The notes beneath the pieces are model-generated. The model searched no databases, had not been told where the DNA came from, and saw nothing but the letters and a program-made list of their open reading frames with translations. Positions 20,426 through 31,143 of a DNA stretch of 64,000 nucleotides are shown here, in pieces. How positions within the stretch are numbered: position 1 is the stretch's first letter; each line of letters starts with the position of its first letter. Position numbers and translations under genes: made by a program. Origin of the DNA: Auricularia sp. M13 (taxonomy: Eukaryota; Basidiomycota; Agaricomycetes; Auriculariales; Auriculariaceae); assembly GCA_037042915.1 (NCBI GenBank), contig CM073199.1:434001-498000 (forward strand), read 5' to 3'.

Positions 20426-22490
20426 TGGAGTCCAAAGCCTCTCATCGTCGCGGCGCCACAACAGCACGCGCAGCTCTGCTAAGCCTATTGCTCTCACGGT
20501 GATTTGTCTCTGCTATAGCTGTTCAGCAAGCTGACTAGCTCGTGCAGGTCGCACACGTACGTGCGGCATTACACACTGGCAGCCAGGTATGCTCTTGTCG
20601 ACTTCACGAACCGCAGTTGATGGACAGTTTTCCAGGCAGGCGAAGGGCACGGTGTGGCTGCAAATCGCAAGGTACGCGCATCAATATACTGGCGTCGCCG
20701 CGGCGAAGTCGTACTGACAATATTTTATAGAATAAGGCCAAGACGCCACCCGCGGACGTGATCATGATCTCGTCCGACTCTGAGGATGAAGTTCCCACAC
20801 AGGCGCATTCGACGTCGGCCACCTCGCGTCGCATCCGCAAGCCGAGCACCGTCATCGAGATCTCCGATACCGAGGACGAAAAGACAAACGATGGGACGAG
20901 TCCTCGCGACTTCGGGTTCGACTTGGTCAACGGCATCCTGGTTGAAAAAGACGACGTTAGTGCACAGGTCTCCAGCGCATGACGATTGTACTCACAGCAC
21001 TACAGGACGACGTCGTGGCGGTCTCGGTGAGCGAGGGTTCCGCGGTTCACATGCACGCTCGTCTCGAGAAAATGGCTGGCGACGACGACGCTGCTGTAGC
21101 CGCTGAGGCTAATGGGGAGAGCGAGGAGGTTAGGCAACGCAAAGTGGCACGGCCTTGACACTTACGTTCTGTTCGCAGGAGTTTGATCCCCAGCTTCTCG
21201 CTGGAAACAATGGTGAGTACAGCGTTATAGTTGGTATGTTTTACTTACGCTTGCGGCGCAGGAGGTTGACACGCAGCAACACGCGCCGGAGCTAGCGGCA
21301 CTGCGGCAGGAGTTAGAGAAAGTGAAAGCCGATCTGGCGGCCGAGGTACGTACACAAAGACATATCGAGACCAGGCGCAATGCTAACTACTTGCAGCGCG
21401 AGGTCAAGGAGAACAGCCTAACGTGCTTCTGCGCGCGGCGGGTGCACAGATATTACAGGTGAGTTTTATGTTCGTACTGCGCGCAAAGTGAACTTACCAG
21501 AGATGTAGCTTGCGATGCGGACACGGCCCTTTCCATCTGAGCTGTCTGCAGGAAGCTCATTCGCAGCACGGTCGCTTCCTCTACAGGGCGCCTCAGTGCC
21601 CGACCTGCCGCGTACAATACGACAGCCGCCCGTCGAGAATTGGAACTTGCGAGAGGCGTGCGAGCACGGTAACACGGACCCCAATCCGGATGACGGCTTT
21701 GACTCAACCTGGCTGGATCGCGTCGTATGGGGTGGTGCAGCGCCGCGTAGAGTTTTCAACAATGCCCCAGAGCTCGACGAGCTGCCACTCCCACTCGGAT
21801 TCGTACCGGCCGCGGCAGCACCGGACGATCCAGCTGACCCTGACTATCAGCCCAGCGACGAAGACAACGGGTCGAACGACGGCGATGTTGACATGCTTGA
21901 GGACGACGACGACGACAACAACCGCTCAGAGGACGGTTGGATGGAAGCACTGCCAGTGACGCCGACTATTTCAACCATTTTCCGCGGGACCTCCACCTCG
22001 ATCCGCCCGTCCCCGCGGCGACGGTTGACCTATTGACTGGCTGCGCCGATGAGCTCACGTTGTGGAGGTACGAATATCGGGACATACTCGACGATCTATC
22101 AGGCGACCAGGCGGTGTGATTGCCCGGCTGGTCGATGCCATCCGCAACGCTCGACTCGAGCGTCTGGCAGAACATCTGCCCCGATTGGCCTACGGCATTG
22201 CGCTCGATTATGGTATCGTGCCCGCCGAGCAGGACGCCGCCATTCCTGAGCTTGACCGTGCCACGCTTGACCTATTGACGGGCGATCAGCGTGAGCTCGA
22301 GCTGACGGTGATGCGCAACGCGTTTGCGCTGGACGGCGACGAACCGTTGATGGAGGACAAGGTGGACCAGATTTTGCCCTTCGTCCACCACCGCATTCAG
22401 AAACTCCAGCCGTACCTGCCGCTGTTGAATTTGGACGGCATGCGCGAACTCCCGCCGTATATCCGCGAGCGCACGGCGCGCTCCATATGA
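20426..22490 (+). CDS. RING protein with tandem SUMO-interacting motifs (STUbL-like), frame breaks likely
   Basis: ATG at 20,426 (MESKASHRRGATTA). The fourth exon carries two SUMO-interacting motifs: DVIMISSDSEDE and STVIEISDTEDE, each a hydrophobic core followed by acids/serines. A coiled coil follows (LAALRQELEKVKADLAAE), then a RING-like zinc site: LTCFCARRVHRYY / LRCGHGPFHLSCL / APQCPTCRVQYD. This order (SIMs then RING) is that of SUMO-targeted ubiquitin ligases such as RNF4/Slx8. The C-terminal part has an acidic block and two related segments (DLLTGCADELTLWR and DLLTGDQRELELTV). The best frame changes near 21,620, 21,945 and 22,115 without plausible introns, so this copy may be damaged. 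Zinc binding and ligase activity are inferred from motifs. Confidence 0.6.
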
Positions 22491-22960
22491 TCACTGCGTA
22501 GTGCGCTATTAGCTATCGGAATATTTTCAGTATAATTTCATTACCTTGTTGCCTGCCACCGAGCTCAAGCGCACACGAGAGGTCCGCCCGTAAGACGAAG
22601 TCCTTGTGCGAGCGGGATGTGGCCGGCCATTCATGAGTTACCGAGTTCGCCGGCCAGTTGCCGGGCGCTTCGGACTTGGGCGCTTCGGACTTGCGGGCGC
22701 TTCGGACTTGGGCATTCCGGACTCGGGCGGGCCTTCGGACTTGAGCTTTGTCAGAACCTCGGGCGCGGGCGCTTTGGAGTTGGGCTGGCGCGAGAACTTT
22801 GGTGTTGGGCAGTCGGGACTTGACCAACCTGTGCTCGACTGGATTGTGCTCAGCGGGTTTGCCGGACAATTTAGTTGCCGGCACCAGCACGGACCTTCGG
22901 CCGAGCGAGAAGAGCTCTAGAGTAATAATGCGGATATGATACAAACAAACACGACACAAA
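22491..22960. other. Short-repeat region, GCGCTTCGGACTTGGG units
   Basis: Around 22,665-22,760 there are four near copies of a 15-16 bp unit (gcgcttcggacttgggc). Open frames on either strand are driven by this repeat. No gene supported. Confidence 0.5.
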
Positions 22961-24136
22961 AACACGGGGCGAGAGGATATGAGAGGTGTGGGTTAAACTA
23001 CAAAGAACGAGTACATCGACGAGTCGGGGACCTGCAGCTGCGGGCGTGAGGATCTGCCGTATGACATAAGATGCATACCTTAATGAGAACTTCAAGCGGC
23101 CTAGGCTACATGAGCGTGAGCACAGGTATGGGCAGGGAGATAGTACAGGTGACCTTAGAATGTGAGACGATGGCCGGCGCCGACCTGCTGTGCATGAGGG
23201 CAATGCCGGACACCGAACGGTCACATGGATGCATACCTACTCTTCGGAGACGATGGCAGCAGGCCTGAGATGTCACTGCGTGAGAGCGGGCCGAAAAGCT
23301 ACAAAATATGTACGGTTAACATACCTGGTACAGGCCTTGGCGCTGGTGAGATGAGACGTCGAAGGACTTGAGCGCGCGCCATGGTCAAATATACTGAACG
23401 TTACATACCTCGTGAATAGCCTCGACAATGACCCCTGAGACTCTGCGAGGCCTGGACAGCGGCTGTAAATTAATGGCATGGTCAGACGCGACTACGACGG
23501 CGAGATCACCAATGTGGCACCTACCTGGTCTCGACTCGCGAACCGTGCTACATCGCGGCCCCATAACGAAGCTGCACCATGGCCCATGGGCGCTGAGGAC
23601 GGCTGCCGAATGGCAGCCGCCCTCGACAAGGCGATCGTGGCCGATGGCCTGCGTGGCCAGCTGATAGGGGCTGGCGCCCCGTGCGGAAGGATCGACCGCT
23701 CCCGAATGGGAGCAGCCCCAACGACGGCGCGGCCAGCGCCAGCGGCGCAGAGTGTGTCGATGGCGCCGGACTCGAATGAGCCCGGCGCCGGTGGGTGGCG
23801 GGGTGGCGGCGGGACTTGGCGGGACGAGAGCAAGATTGGCCAAGTCCGATTCGGACTCCGGCCGAAACTCATCCTCCTCGCGCCAAGTCCCGCCCCAGCA
23901 CCCAGCACCCAGCGCCCGACACCCACCGCCCGCCGCGCCCGCGCCGCGAAGACCAGCTCCAGGATCCGTTGGCGCGTGCATTCGTGCGCGTCGACATCGT
24001 CTGCGCACCTCCATTCGGGGTGTGCAATCACTCCACCACCAGCGCAGGCGTGCGCGTCGTGCTCGACCCCAGGCTGCAAGGCCGTGTCCACGTCCCGCCC
24101 ACTCGCTGCTACTCTCATTCGAGAGTGGTGGCACAT
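22960..24136 (-). CDS. Possible multi-exon gene of unknown function
   Basis: A minus-strand frame from 24,136 (MCHHSRMRVAASGRD) is open to a GTAGGT donor near 23,520. A TTTACAG acceptor leads to PLSRPRRVSGVIVEAIHE, then a GTATGT donor, then SFDVSSHQRQGLYQ and another GTATGT donor, all in one phase. Several more AG|GTATGC sites follow leftwards to about 22,960, but I cannot fix the last exons or the stop. The protein is arginine/alanine rich without a known domain. The regular donor sequence is the main evidence that it is real. Confidence 0.33.
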
Positions 24137-24439
24137 TTCTTCGCCAGATCCTACGGTAGGTCTGCTAGCTGGTGCTGGTGCTGGTGCCGCTTCTCATCGA
24201 CGACCACAGCGGCAAGAGCGTGCAAACCTCGCAGGGTCAGCGACTCCCCCGGCTCTGAAATTATTCTGCTCTTCACTTGGAGCATTAAAGGTGTGTTGTC
24301 TTATTTTCGTTTGCCGGGGTTGGCTCGAGTTCTCGCTCGCGCGAGTGTGTGTGGTGTGAGACTGTTTCCACGGCGGGCTGGGCGAGGCCAAGACCAACGC
24401 TGCACGCGCGTCAGAAGGCAGCCCTAGTTGAGCATGTGG

Positions 24440-25400
24440 CAATGACGGCGGGCGGGACGCCTGGCGACCATCAGCACGCGGGCAAGGGTGGTGCGGCCGC
24501 GGGGGACGTGCGGCAGATGCTTACGGGCGCACGCGTCGAGCTTGGCATAGCCACGCACTCTCCGCGCGCGAACGAGCGGCTGACGGCCGCTGCGGGCGCG
24601 GGGAGCGCAAGCTGGTCCCCAGTGAGCCCAAGACAGTCACTGCGCGCGCGATGAGCGCCGATGGTCTTGTCACGCGAGGCGGATCTGAGACCGTGCGCGC
24701 GACGAGCTGCAGATCGTCACCGCGCGCACAGCAAGCATGGACCGCCGCATACGTGCGGCAGATGTATACGGGCGGGCACGTCGAGCCCGGGATGGTCACG
24801 GCGGGCAGGGAGAGGCGAAGACTCTCCGTGCGCGAACGAGCGGCTGACGGCCGCCGCGGGCGGGCGAGCACAAGCTGGCCTTCCCCAGCGAGCCCATGAC
24901 AGTCACCGCGCGCGCTATGAGCGCCGAAGGTCATGCCGCGCGAGGCGGATCCGAGACTGTGCGCGCTGACGAACGGCAGACAGTCACTGCGCGCACAAGA
25001 AGCTTGGACCGCCGCAAACGTGCGGCAGGTGTTTACGGGAGGGTGCATCGAGCCCGGGATGGTCGCGGCCAACGGGAGAGCTGAAGACGGTCTCCGCGCA
25101 CGAACGAATGGCTGACGGCCGCCGCGGGCGTGGGGACGTGCCGCAGACCATGGCCGCGCACACGTAGAGCAGCAGGCCGGCAGCGGGCGCACGGCGAGCA
25201 TGCTGCGGCCGCCACGGCCGTGTAGCAGATGTTTACGGCGCGGTCCGTTGAGCCCGTGGCTGTCACAGTGGGCCGGGAGAGCTGGAGACCGCAGCGCGCA
25301 CGCAGCGAGCGGCAGACGGGCACCCCTGGCGCGGCGAGTCTGAGACACTGCGGCCACGCAGGGACCCAAAGCATCATACCGGGGGAGAGCAGGAGATCGT
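24440..25400 (+). repeat. GC-rich tandem repeat, about 265 bp unit, 3.5 copies
   Basis: The block CGAACGAGCGGCTGACGGCC recurs at about 24,570, 24,833 and 25,100 (period about 265 bp), and linked blocks (ATGAGCGCCGA; GTCGAGCCCGGGATGGTC) keep the same spacing. Identity between copies is high but not perfect. A 333-codon open frame on the minus strand crosses the array; its periodic alanine/arginine composition suggests it is only a by-product. Confidence 0.7.
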
Positions 25401-25761
25401 GACCGGGCGTGCGTAACAGTTGGGCGAAGTATCACGTCGCGTGGGGCGAGTGCCTCCCGCTCGCCGCGCGCGACATGCATGCCCCTTCTCACCATGGGCA
25501 GCAGGTGGGCCCAAGGCATGCATGGCAGACCCGTGGAGGATGATCATCTGCGAAAGCGAATATCTAACCATATGCAGCTCCCAGCTGCCTGATTGCCCTG
25601 ACATCTCAAGCTCAAGCATTGCACACACGATGGCCGCAGTGTGTACTGTCCTAGCTGTCTGCTGCTGGGCCCGTCTGACGCATAGTGCAGAACCCATTCG
25701 AACCCGACATTTACGACTTTCTGGCGATCGCCCGGGGTCAATCGCGCCGCGCGACGTCGAC

Positions 25762-28700
25762 ATGGGTGACCATGGCGGCGATACAAGCATCCAGCATCAC
25801 GAGGGCAATATCGCGACCGCCGCTGCCGCTGCTGCCACCGCCAGCACCCAAGCCGAAGAAATCGAGATTGGACTCGACGATATCCATGTGGGTGGAGATG
25901 CCGACGACGTGAACATGCAGGTGGGTTGCATCCATAAGTGCAGCCGATGGGCGCGCTGCTCACATTCTCTCAGGATGACGGGCACGGTGGATCGCACTCT
26001 GCAGACGCGCCTGTGCCTGCTGCCGAGGAGCAGGTATGCATACCGCTCAACTGTTAGGATGAGACTGATTTGTCGGGAATAGGATGCTCCCGGATACCAT
26101 TCGCGCCGCGGCGACTCGAAGGAGGCCGTGGCCACGCTTTCTGCGTCATGGCGCCCGCGGCTCGAGAACGATCCATGGCCCTGCAAGCCGCAAGCTGTCG
26201 CGTTCGACTCTGAGGCCAAGCGGTATATCTACTCGTTCTCCCGGGGCGAGCCCATCCCGGACCTGCCCATCAACGAGTACCCGCGCCTGCGCACAGACTT
26301 CCGGCTGGGCGTACACGATCCGATGCAGTACCCTCAGTACTGGCAGCCTGCGGCACCGCACATGGCGTGGATTCCTCTGGTCAAGCCGCACCGTGACCTG
26401 TACGGAGAAAACATCACGGGCTATGTCATGCAGCCCGAAGACTGGCTGCCGGTGCAGGACGGCGCTAGTTACGGGCGCCTGGGGCGGCCATTGCTGGCGC
26501 GTTTGCAAGACTCGTTCTACGAGATATACGTGCTCGTGCTGCCTCTTCTGCGGACGGCAAGGACGCGCATCTTGCTCCCCACCACCACCATCAACGACTG
26601 CATCCGCTTGCTGTCAGACTTCCAAAGTCTGACAGCAACGCCCGCGAGACCGCTGTGTCCGTCACCCGCATACAACGCGGCATCGCTGAACTCCGGGCTT
26701 TCAGATTGTTCAGGCTCGATGTAAAATATCATGTTGGCGATGAACGCTTTGTATCGGATCGCATGTACGACTGTGTTGGCGTCTTCAGCACGGACAGCGC
26801 GATGGTGACGCTCCTTCACCGTCTCGGGATACCCGTTTGGTTCGTCTCAAAATCCATGCCGCCCAATATGAGGAAAGACCAGCTGTCACGCGTGTTTGAG
26901 CACTTCCGCCGAGTTGAGATGACGCCGCGGGACGCTCTAGACACTGAGGGACGGGATTGGAGTGGGGTAGTGTATCGGCCACCCACCCCGCCGTATTACC
27001 CCGACGACGACGAGCATGTGGGTACACCACGACCCCAGGACGATGAGCCAGTCGATGAAGCGCCTGCGCGCGGACGTGAGCCCGCAACACGCTCAGTCTC
27101 CCGTGATCGATCCCGGTCTCCGAGGCCTGGACGGGCACGTCCTCGAGCACGATCGCCGCCACGCACAACAAGAACGGAACCAGCGTCAAGGGTGCCTCAA
27201 TATTTGCTGAGGGAAGAGCCTCGTTACCCTGGTACGTTTGTGGGTTGTTTTTGGTGCCCTTGCTCACGTGTTTGCTTTAGCTGGTAGCAAGTCGCGTCGG
27301 CCCGCAGACGCACCCCGGCTTGGATCGCACGGACCTGGGAAACCGACCCAGGGCACCAGGCCAATGACCACCCTGCTCTTCCAGAGTGGGTGCCGCGACC
27401 GCCAAAATGGCTTGCGCACGTTGCTGCTTCAGTGGACCGCTCTCGAATGCGCGAATATCGGCTATGCGCACCCGACGTTCTGCACCCAGTTCCGCAGGCG
27501 CGATTCGGAGAGCCTTTACAGTATACCATGCCACCCTTCCACCACTTTGTTGCGCAGAAGGAGAGCCGCATGGTCTTTGTCTTCAGGTCCTGGGTTGCGT
27601 TGCGCAACTTCTGGCTGCGGCGCATCATGCGCGACGGCTTCATTGGTTTATCGGCTAAAATATGGCGGAAGGTTCTTGACGACAAGTACCATACAACCCC
27701 GGAGCATGAGTCGTGGGTCAAGGAGAACTGCACGGGCCTGGGCATCAAGGCCAGCGACGTGAACAAAGCCGCCTCGCTCACCAGCAGGACACATATTCTG
27801 CTGCACAACGCCACCACCACGTCGACTCTTGCCGCGAATGCGGATATGAGCTTGGTTCTGCCGCCTGTCGCCGCCGCTGAAGCTCGCCCCAGCATGGCTT
27901 ATACACGTCTGCCCTCTGAGGGCGAGGATCTTATCGTCAAGAGCGCGCGAGCGTTTGCCGAGCCGTACCAATGGAAGCAGAAGGTCAAATCTGCTTCAGT
28001 ATTCTTCGAGCGCACCACTGGGCACATGTATGCAGCGGATACTGCGGACCGCGAGCTCCTGCTGACCGGGAATGGGATGAGTTCTGGGATTACGAAAGCT
28101 GCCGCTTGCTGCTGTTCCGCAAATCGTCCCGCGTACCAGAGGAGGAGGCTGTGGGCGAGGACAACGAGATTCTGCTCGACGAGAATAACTTGGCCTGGCA
28201 CCAGTCAGTGGCAGATGCTGATGGCCTGGCCTCCGGCTCTCGGGCGATGTGGATGGCCGCCGTGCCCCTTCGTCAGGTGCGTCTTATCTTTCTGTGGCTG
28301 AATGTTGCTAATCAATGCATGTAGGAAACAGCTGTGTTCGCTGGGCGCTCAGCTGCGGTTACGCCGAACCCCCCAACGCAGGGTGCAGATGCTGGGGAAG
28401 GCAATAAGCCGCCGCCCGATCCAGTTTACGGCTACGAGGCCGAGCAGCCGAATGGACGCGCAACGAAGACCCTCTTCATCGGTCAACATCCTCTGGCCGA
28501 AGAGGATCTCGCTCGGGCCGACGTGCGCGCCTTCTTGGTGTGGGAGGTGCAGGAAACCTCGTTTCGATTTCAGCTGCGGGACCTCGACACCTACATTCTC
28601 AAGTCGCTCAAGATCTGGAACGACGCCGTGCGGCAGGACCGCGAAGCTCTCTGGCTCAATTGCTGGGGCGGGCAAGACGGATTTGTACCTCTAGGATTAC

Positions 28701-28959
28701 GGCAGCCGCCTCACACTGACCCAAACCCGAGAACCGCAAGGTCTCAATATATAGCCTGTGGAAGATTGTGCGCGCGTGGCCGAGGTGCCGCGAGGTTACC
28801 AACCTCCGGCGCTACACTGCAACAGAGGGTTTGTCAATGGAGAAGTTGCTCGATATTGAGCGCGAGGTCTGGAGCTTCTACGCGCAGAGCTTCCAGGATT
28901 ACTTTGGGATTCTGCCCACTATGCCCACCGTGATGCCCGCCAATCCGTTTGTCTCGTGA
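25762..28959 (+). pseudogene. Large KDZ cargo gene of unknown function, several frame breaks
   Basis: ATG at 25,762 (MGDHGGDTSIQHH), acidic first exon (AEEIEIGLDDIHVGG), then two small exons bounded by GTGGGT/CTCAG and GTATGC/AATAG. The body begins ASWRPRLENDPWPCKPQAV and has well-composed coding sequence: HMAWIPLVKPHRDLYGENIT, LLHRLGIPVWFVSKSM, FVFRSWVALRNFWLRRIMRD, WDEFWDYESCRLLLF and YTATEGLSMEKLLDIE. The stop is at 28,959. The best frame jumps near 26,630 (at the small palindrome TCAGACTTccaAAGTCTGA), 28,060, 28,680 and 28,730, and a stop lies in one junction, so this copy is probably a pseudogene. A basic, serine/arginine/proline-rich linker (RSVSRDRSRSPRPGRARP) sits in the middle. I do not recognise the family. 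It is the outermost right-arm gene. Confidence 0.5.
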
Positions 28960-29127
28960 TGTAATGTAGATACTTTGTCAAATCCCCTCTCGTAGACTCT
29001 GCTTTGGTGAAACGACTGTATATGACGCACTGCTGCAACAACGCTAACATGTTCCATGATTTTTCAGCCATTCATAATTGCTTGACGCTGGGGTAAGCGG
29101 CGGTAGGTCCGTGGTCGCTCGCATAGC

Positions 29128-29416
29128 TATGCTCAGCGATGCGCAGCGATTCTCAGCGGTGCGGGGGGCTGATTGACGGTATCAGTATTTGCACATTGTC
29201 CAGCGATGCACTGCGCTTCTCAGCGATGCTCCATGTTAATTCAGCGATTCCAAGCTGTGTGGGTGCTGCCCGACTATGTTCATATTTAAGCGGCCCCCAG
29301 CGATGCTCAGCGATTGTCAGCGAGGCTCACTGCCAGGCTCACTGCCATGCGAGCGCTGACCGTCCGTGCTCATATTTCAGCGAGCTCAAGCGATTACCAG
29401 CGATTCCAAGCGATTT
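29128..29416 (-). repeat. Right subterminal repeat array (AGCGAT motif)
   Basis: Ten AGCGAT hexamers, mostly within CAGCGAT(G/T), lie between 29,130 and 29,420. This is the reverse complement of the left array, so both arrays face the same way relative to the element ends. Probable transposase-binding sites (inference). Confidence 0.75.
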
Positions 29417-29469
29417 AAATATTATTATTAGATAGCTAGTACCATTACACTACAGACGTTTGAACACTG

Positions 29470-29545
29470 AAAACGTGCCAAAGTGCGGGAATCGCTGAAC
29501 CGATGCATTGCACAAAGTGCGGGTATCGCTTAAGCGAAAAGTCCC
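29470..29545 (-). repeat. Right terminal inverted repeat of KDZ element
   Basis: 76 bp; its reverse complement starts GGGACTTTTCGCTTAAGCG and pairs with 6,647-6,721. Seven bases (GACACAG) separate it from the right copy of the direct repeat. Confidence 0.9.
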
Positions 29546-29552
29546 GACACAG

Positions 29553-30428
29553 CTGCGCAGGCTGGATGTGGAGTACGCGCCGCGGATGTTTCAACCAACG
29601 GCCCCGCCCACAACCTGGCATCCCACCTGTCCCATCATAACTTTACTCCCCGCAGAGTTTCTTGGCGGCCATGCACCTGCGCTGGCAGTCGTGTCACTTT
29701 CCGACATCGAACTTCCCCCCGAAATGCCTAGCTGTTTCTCCAACGTCCGGTCTTTGGCTTTCGGTGCGCAAGGCGGTGATCGCGCGCTTCACCGACTCGT
29801 ATTGCCGAATCCGTTTCCAAGCTGTTCAAACCTGCGAGTCCTTAGACTCTCCGGAGTTGTTACCTTGGATCCTGCAGCATTCCTCGCACGGGCGGCATGG
29901 GAAAACATGTCATACGTGTCACTTTTTGGTTGCGGGCTTGAGGATAACTGGCAGTCCCTTCCGATCGCCAACATACCGAAGATCCATGTCTCAGGCTGGG
30001 ATTTGACATTCGCAGCCGCGGCCGCCCTTATTGAGACGATCCCGGGTACATTGGAGATCTCATTCCAGACTCCACAGCGGTCCCGCAACAACGGCATGCC
30101 AAGCTTTGGCGAGTTCGTTTGGTTCTGTGCTTCATGGAGCAGTGTTTCCATCCCAGTCGTCACACGCTCGCTTGCAGGTGATCTCTCTGCAAACGGCGCC
30201 GGCGCTACGTTCAGCATGCCGTCCCTGGCTAATCGTGTTGTGCGGCTCGTCCTCATGGTCACAGCGTGGGACGATATCGTCGGATTTAGCGGGTTCGGAC
30301 CCTTCAGCGCGCTCGAGGAGATCGTTCTCAACGTCATCTATGACGACGCAGTAACTTTCTCACCCCCGTCAACAATGCTGACGTGCCCCCGCCTGAAGCT
30401 GCTCGTCGGAAGCATCTGGCAGCGCGGT
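29553..30428 (+). pseudogene. F-box/LRR protein gene, middle fragment
   Basis: This starts with the right copy of CTGCGCAGGC and continues the frame of 6,236-6,635: LRRLDVEYAPRMF, then irregular leucine-rich repeats (HAPALAVVSLSDIELPPEM; CSNLRVLRLSGVVTL; WENMSYVSLFGCGLEDNW; IPKIHVSGWDLTFA). It is open to LKLLVGSIWQRG, where a solo LTR interrupts it at 30,429. The LRR part would select the target of an SCF ligase. No stop or frameshift is seen in this 290-codon stretch, so the disruption is recent in evolutionary terms. Confidence 0.78.
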
Positions 30429-30972
30429 GTGTGGGCCGTTGCACGCCCATGCTGCGAATCGGCGCCATAATGGCACAGCGGCAATACGCGATTCCGCCGC
30501 ACCAACGCAATCCGAACATTCCCGACCGTCTAGGACGTCCCCTATCCGTCTAGGACGTTCTATTCGGCTCTGAGCTCGTAATCCGGCGGCCGAGAGAATT
30601 CCAGACCGACGATAGAACCGTTGCTAGCTCCGTAGTCACTCGGGCTTTACATCGGTCTCCGTTCCTCAGCATTCCATTGTCCGTTCCATTACTACGTATT
30701 TCACATCTAGCAACCAGGAAATGTATATAAGCAGCCATAGAGCGAGTGAGAATGCAGAGAATTAGTCCCCAGCTCGAGTTTGAGTCCGCAACATCGGCAG
30801 CGCGCCTGAGCGGAAAGCTTGGCTTCTATTCTCGTCCTCTGCCTAATACATCTTCGATCAAGTACGGAATTAGCTCTGAGCTTGGCGGCCACGCGTTTCG
30901 AGCACTGAGACTCGCTCTATTCGGCCGAATTGCCTTACTGTCTCTCAGCTAAACGAACTTGCACTCTATACA
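30429..30972 (+). mobile_element. Solo LTR, about 543 bp
   Basis: The insert runs from (G)TGTGGGCCGTTGC to CACTCTATACA, with TG...CA ends and the 5-bp repeat GCGGT on both sides (30,424-30,428 and 30,973-30,977). A TATATAAG box at 30,724 is in plus orientation. No PBS, PPT or coding sequence is present. It differs from the copia and Ty3 LTRs in this window. One extra G at the left end leaves the exact border uncertain by a base. Confidence 0.7.
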
Positions 30973-31015
30973 GCGGTCTGCAGCTCCCGGCAGACGTGGG
31001 GCGATTTGCGCGCTT
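30973..31015 (+). pseudogene. F-box/LRR protein gene, 43-bp fragment between two insertions
   Basis: GGT CTG CAG CTC CCG GCA continues WQRG as LQLPADVGRFARF when the solo LTR and one GCGGT copy are removed. The last five bases, CGCTT, are the left target-site copy of the copia element. Confidence 0.72.
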
Positions 31016-31143
31016 TGTCACAACATGATAATGTAGTTTAGTTTCATCCGCCCGTTTCGGCGCAGACTCGAGTATAGACTCCGCCAGTTGATTCTCTTCC
31101 TCTTGCTTCGTCTACATCGTATCCTACACTCTTCGGAGTGTTA
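31016..31143 (+). repeat. 5' LTR of copia element
   Basis: 128 bp, TGTCA...GTGTTA, identical to 35,864-35,991 by eye. Confidence 0.95.

Larger units (their letters stand above)
6636..29552. mobile_element. 22.9-kb KDZ-superfamily DNA transposon with TET/JBP and other cargo
   Basis: The element is bounded by imperfect terminal inverted repeats (6,647-6,721 and 29,470-29,545) that start GGGACTTT(T)CGCTTAAGCGAT. Outside them lies the 10-bp direct repeat CTGCGCAGGC in an F-box gene. It carries a KDZ transposase (7,117-10,913), a TET/JBP dioxygenase (17,480-19,941), a RING/SIM protein (20,426-22,490) and at least four genes of unknown function. Left-arm genes are on the minus strand and right-arm genes on the plus strand, diverging near 20 kb. 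KDZ (Kyakuja/Dileera/Zisupton) elements and their link to TET/JBP genes in mushroom genomes are established; assignment of the exact ends (7-11 nt outside the TIRs) is inferred from the host reading frame. Several cargo genes have frame breaks, so activity of this copy is uncertain. Confidence 0.85.

Noticed and set aside
21603-21650. Very short intron to explain the frame change after the RING
   Set aside because: Any GT-AG pair here would be under 45 nt and would remove zinc ligands; a frame lesion fits better.
24521-25519. 333-codon minus-strand frame
   Set aside because: It follows the 265-bp tandem repeat and has periodic alanine/arginine composition without domains.
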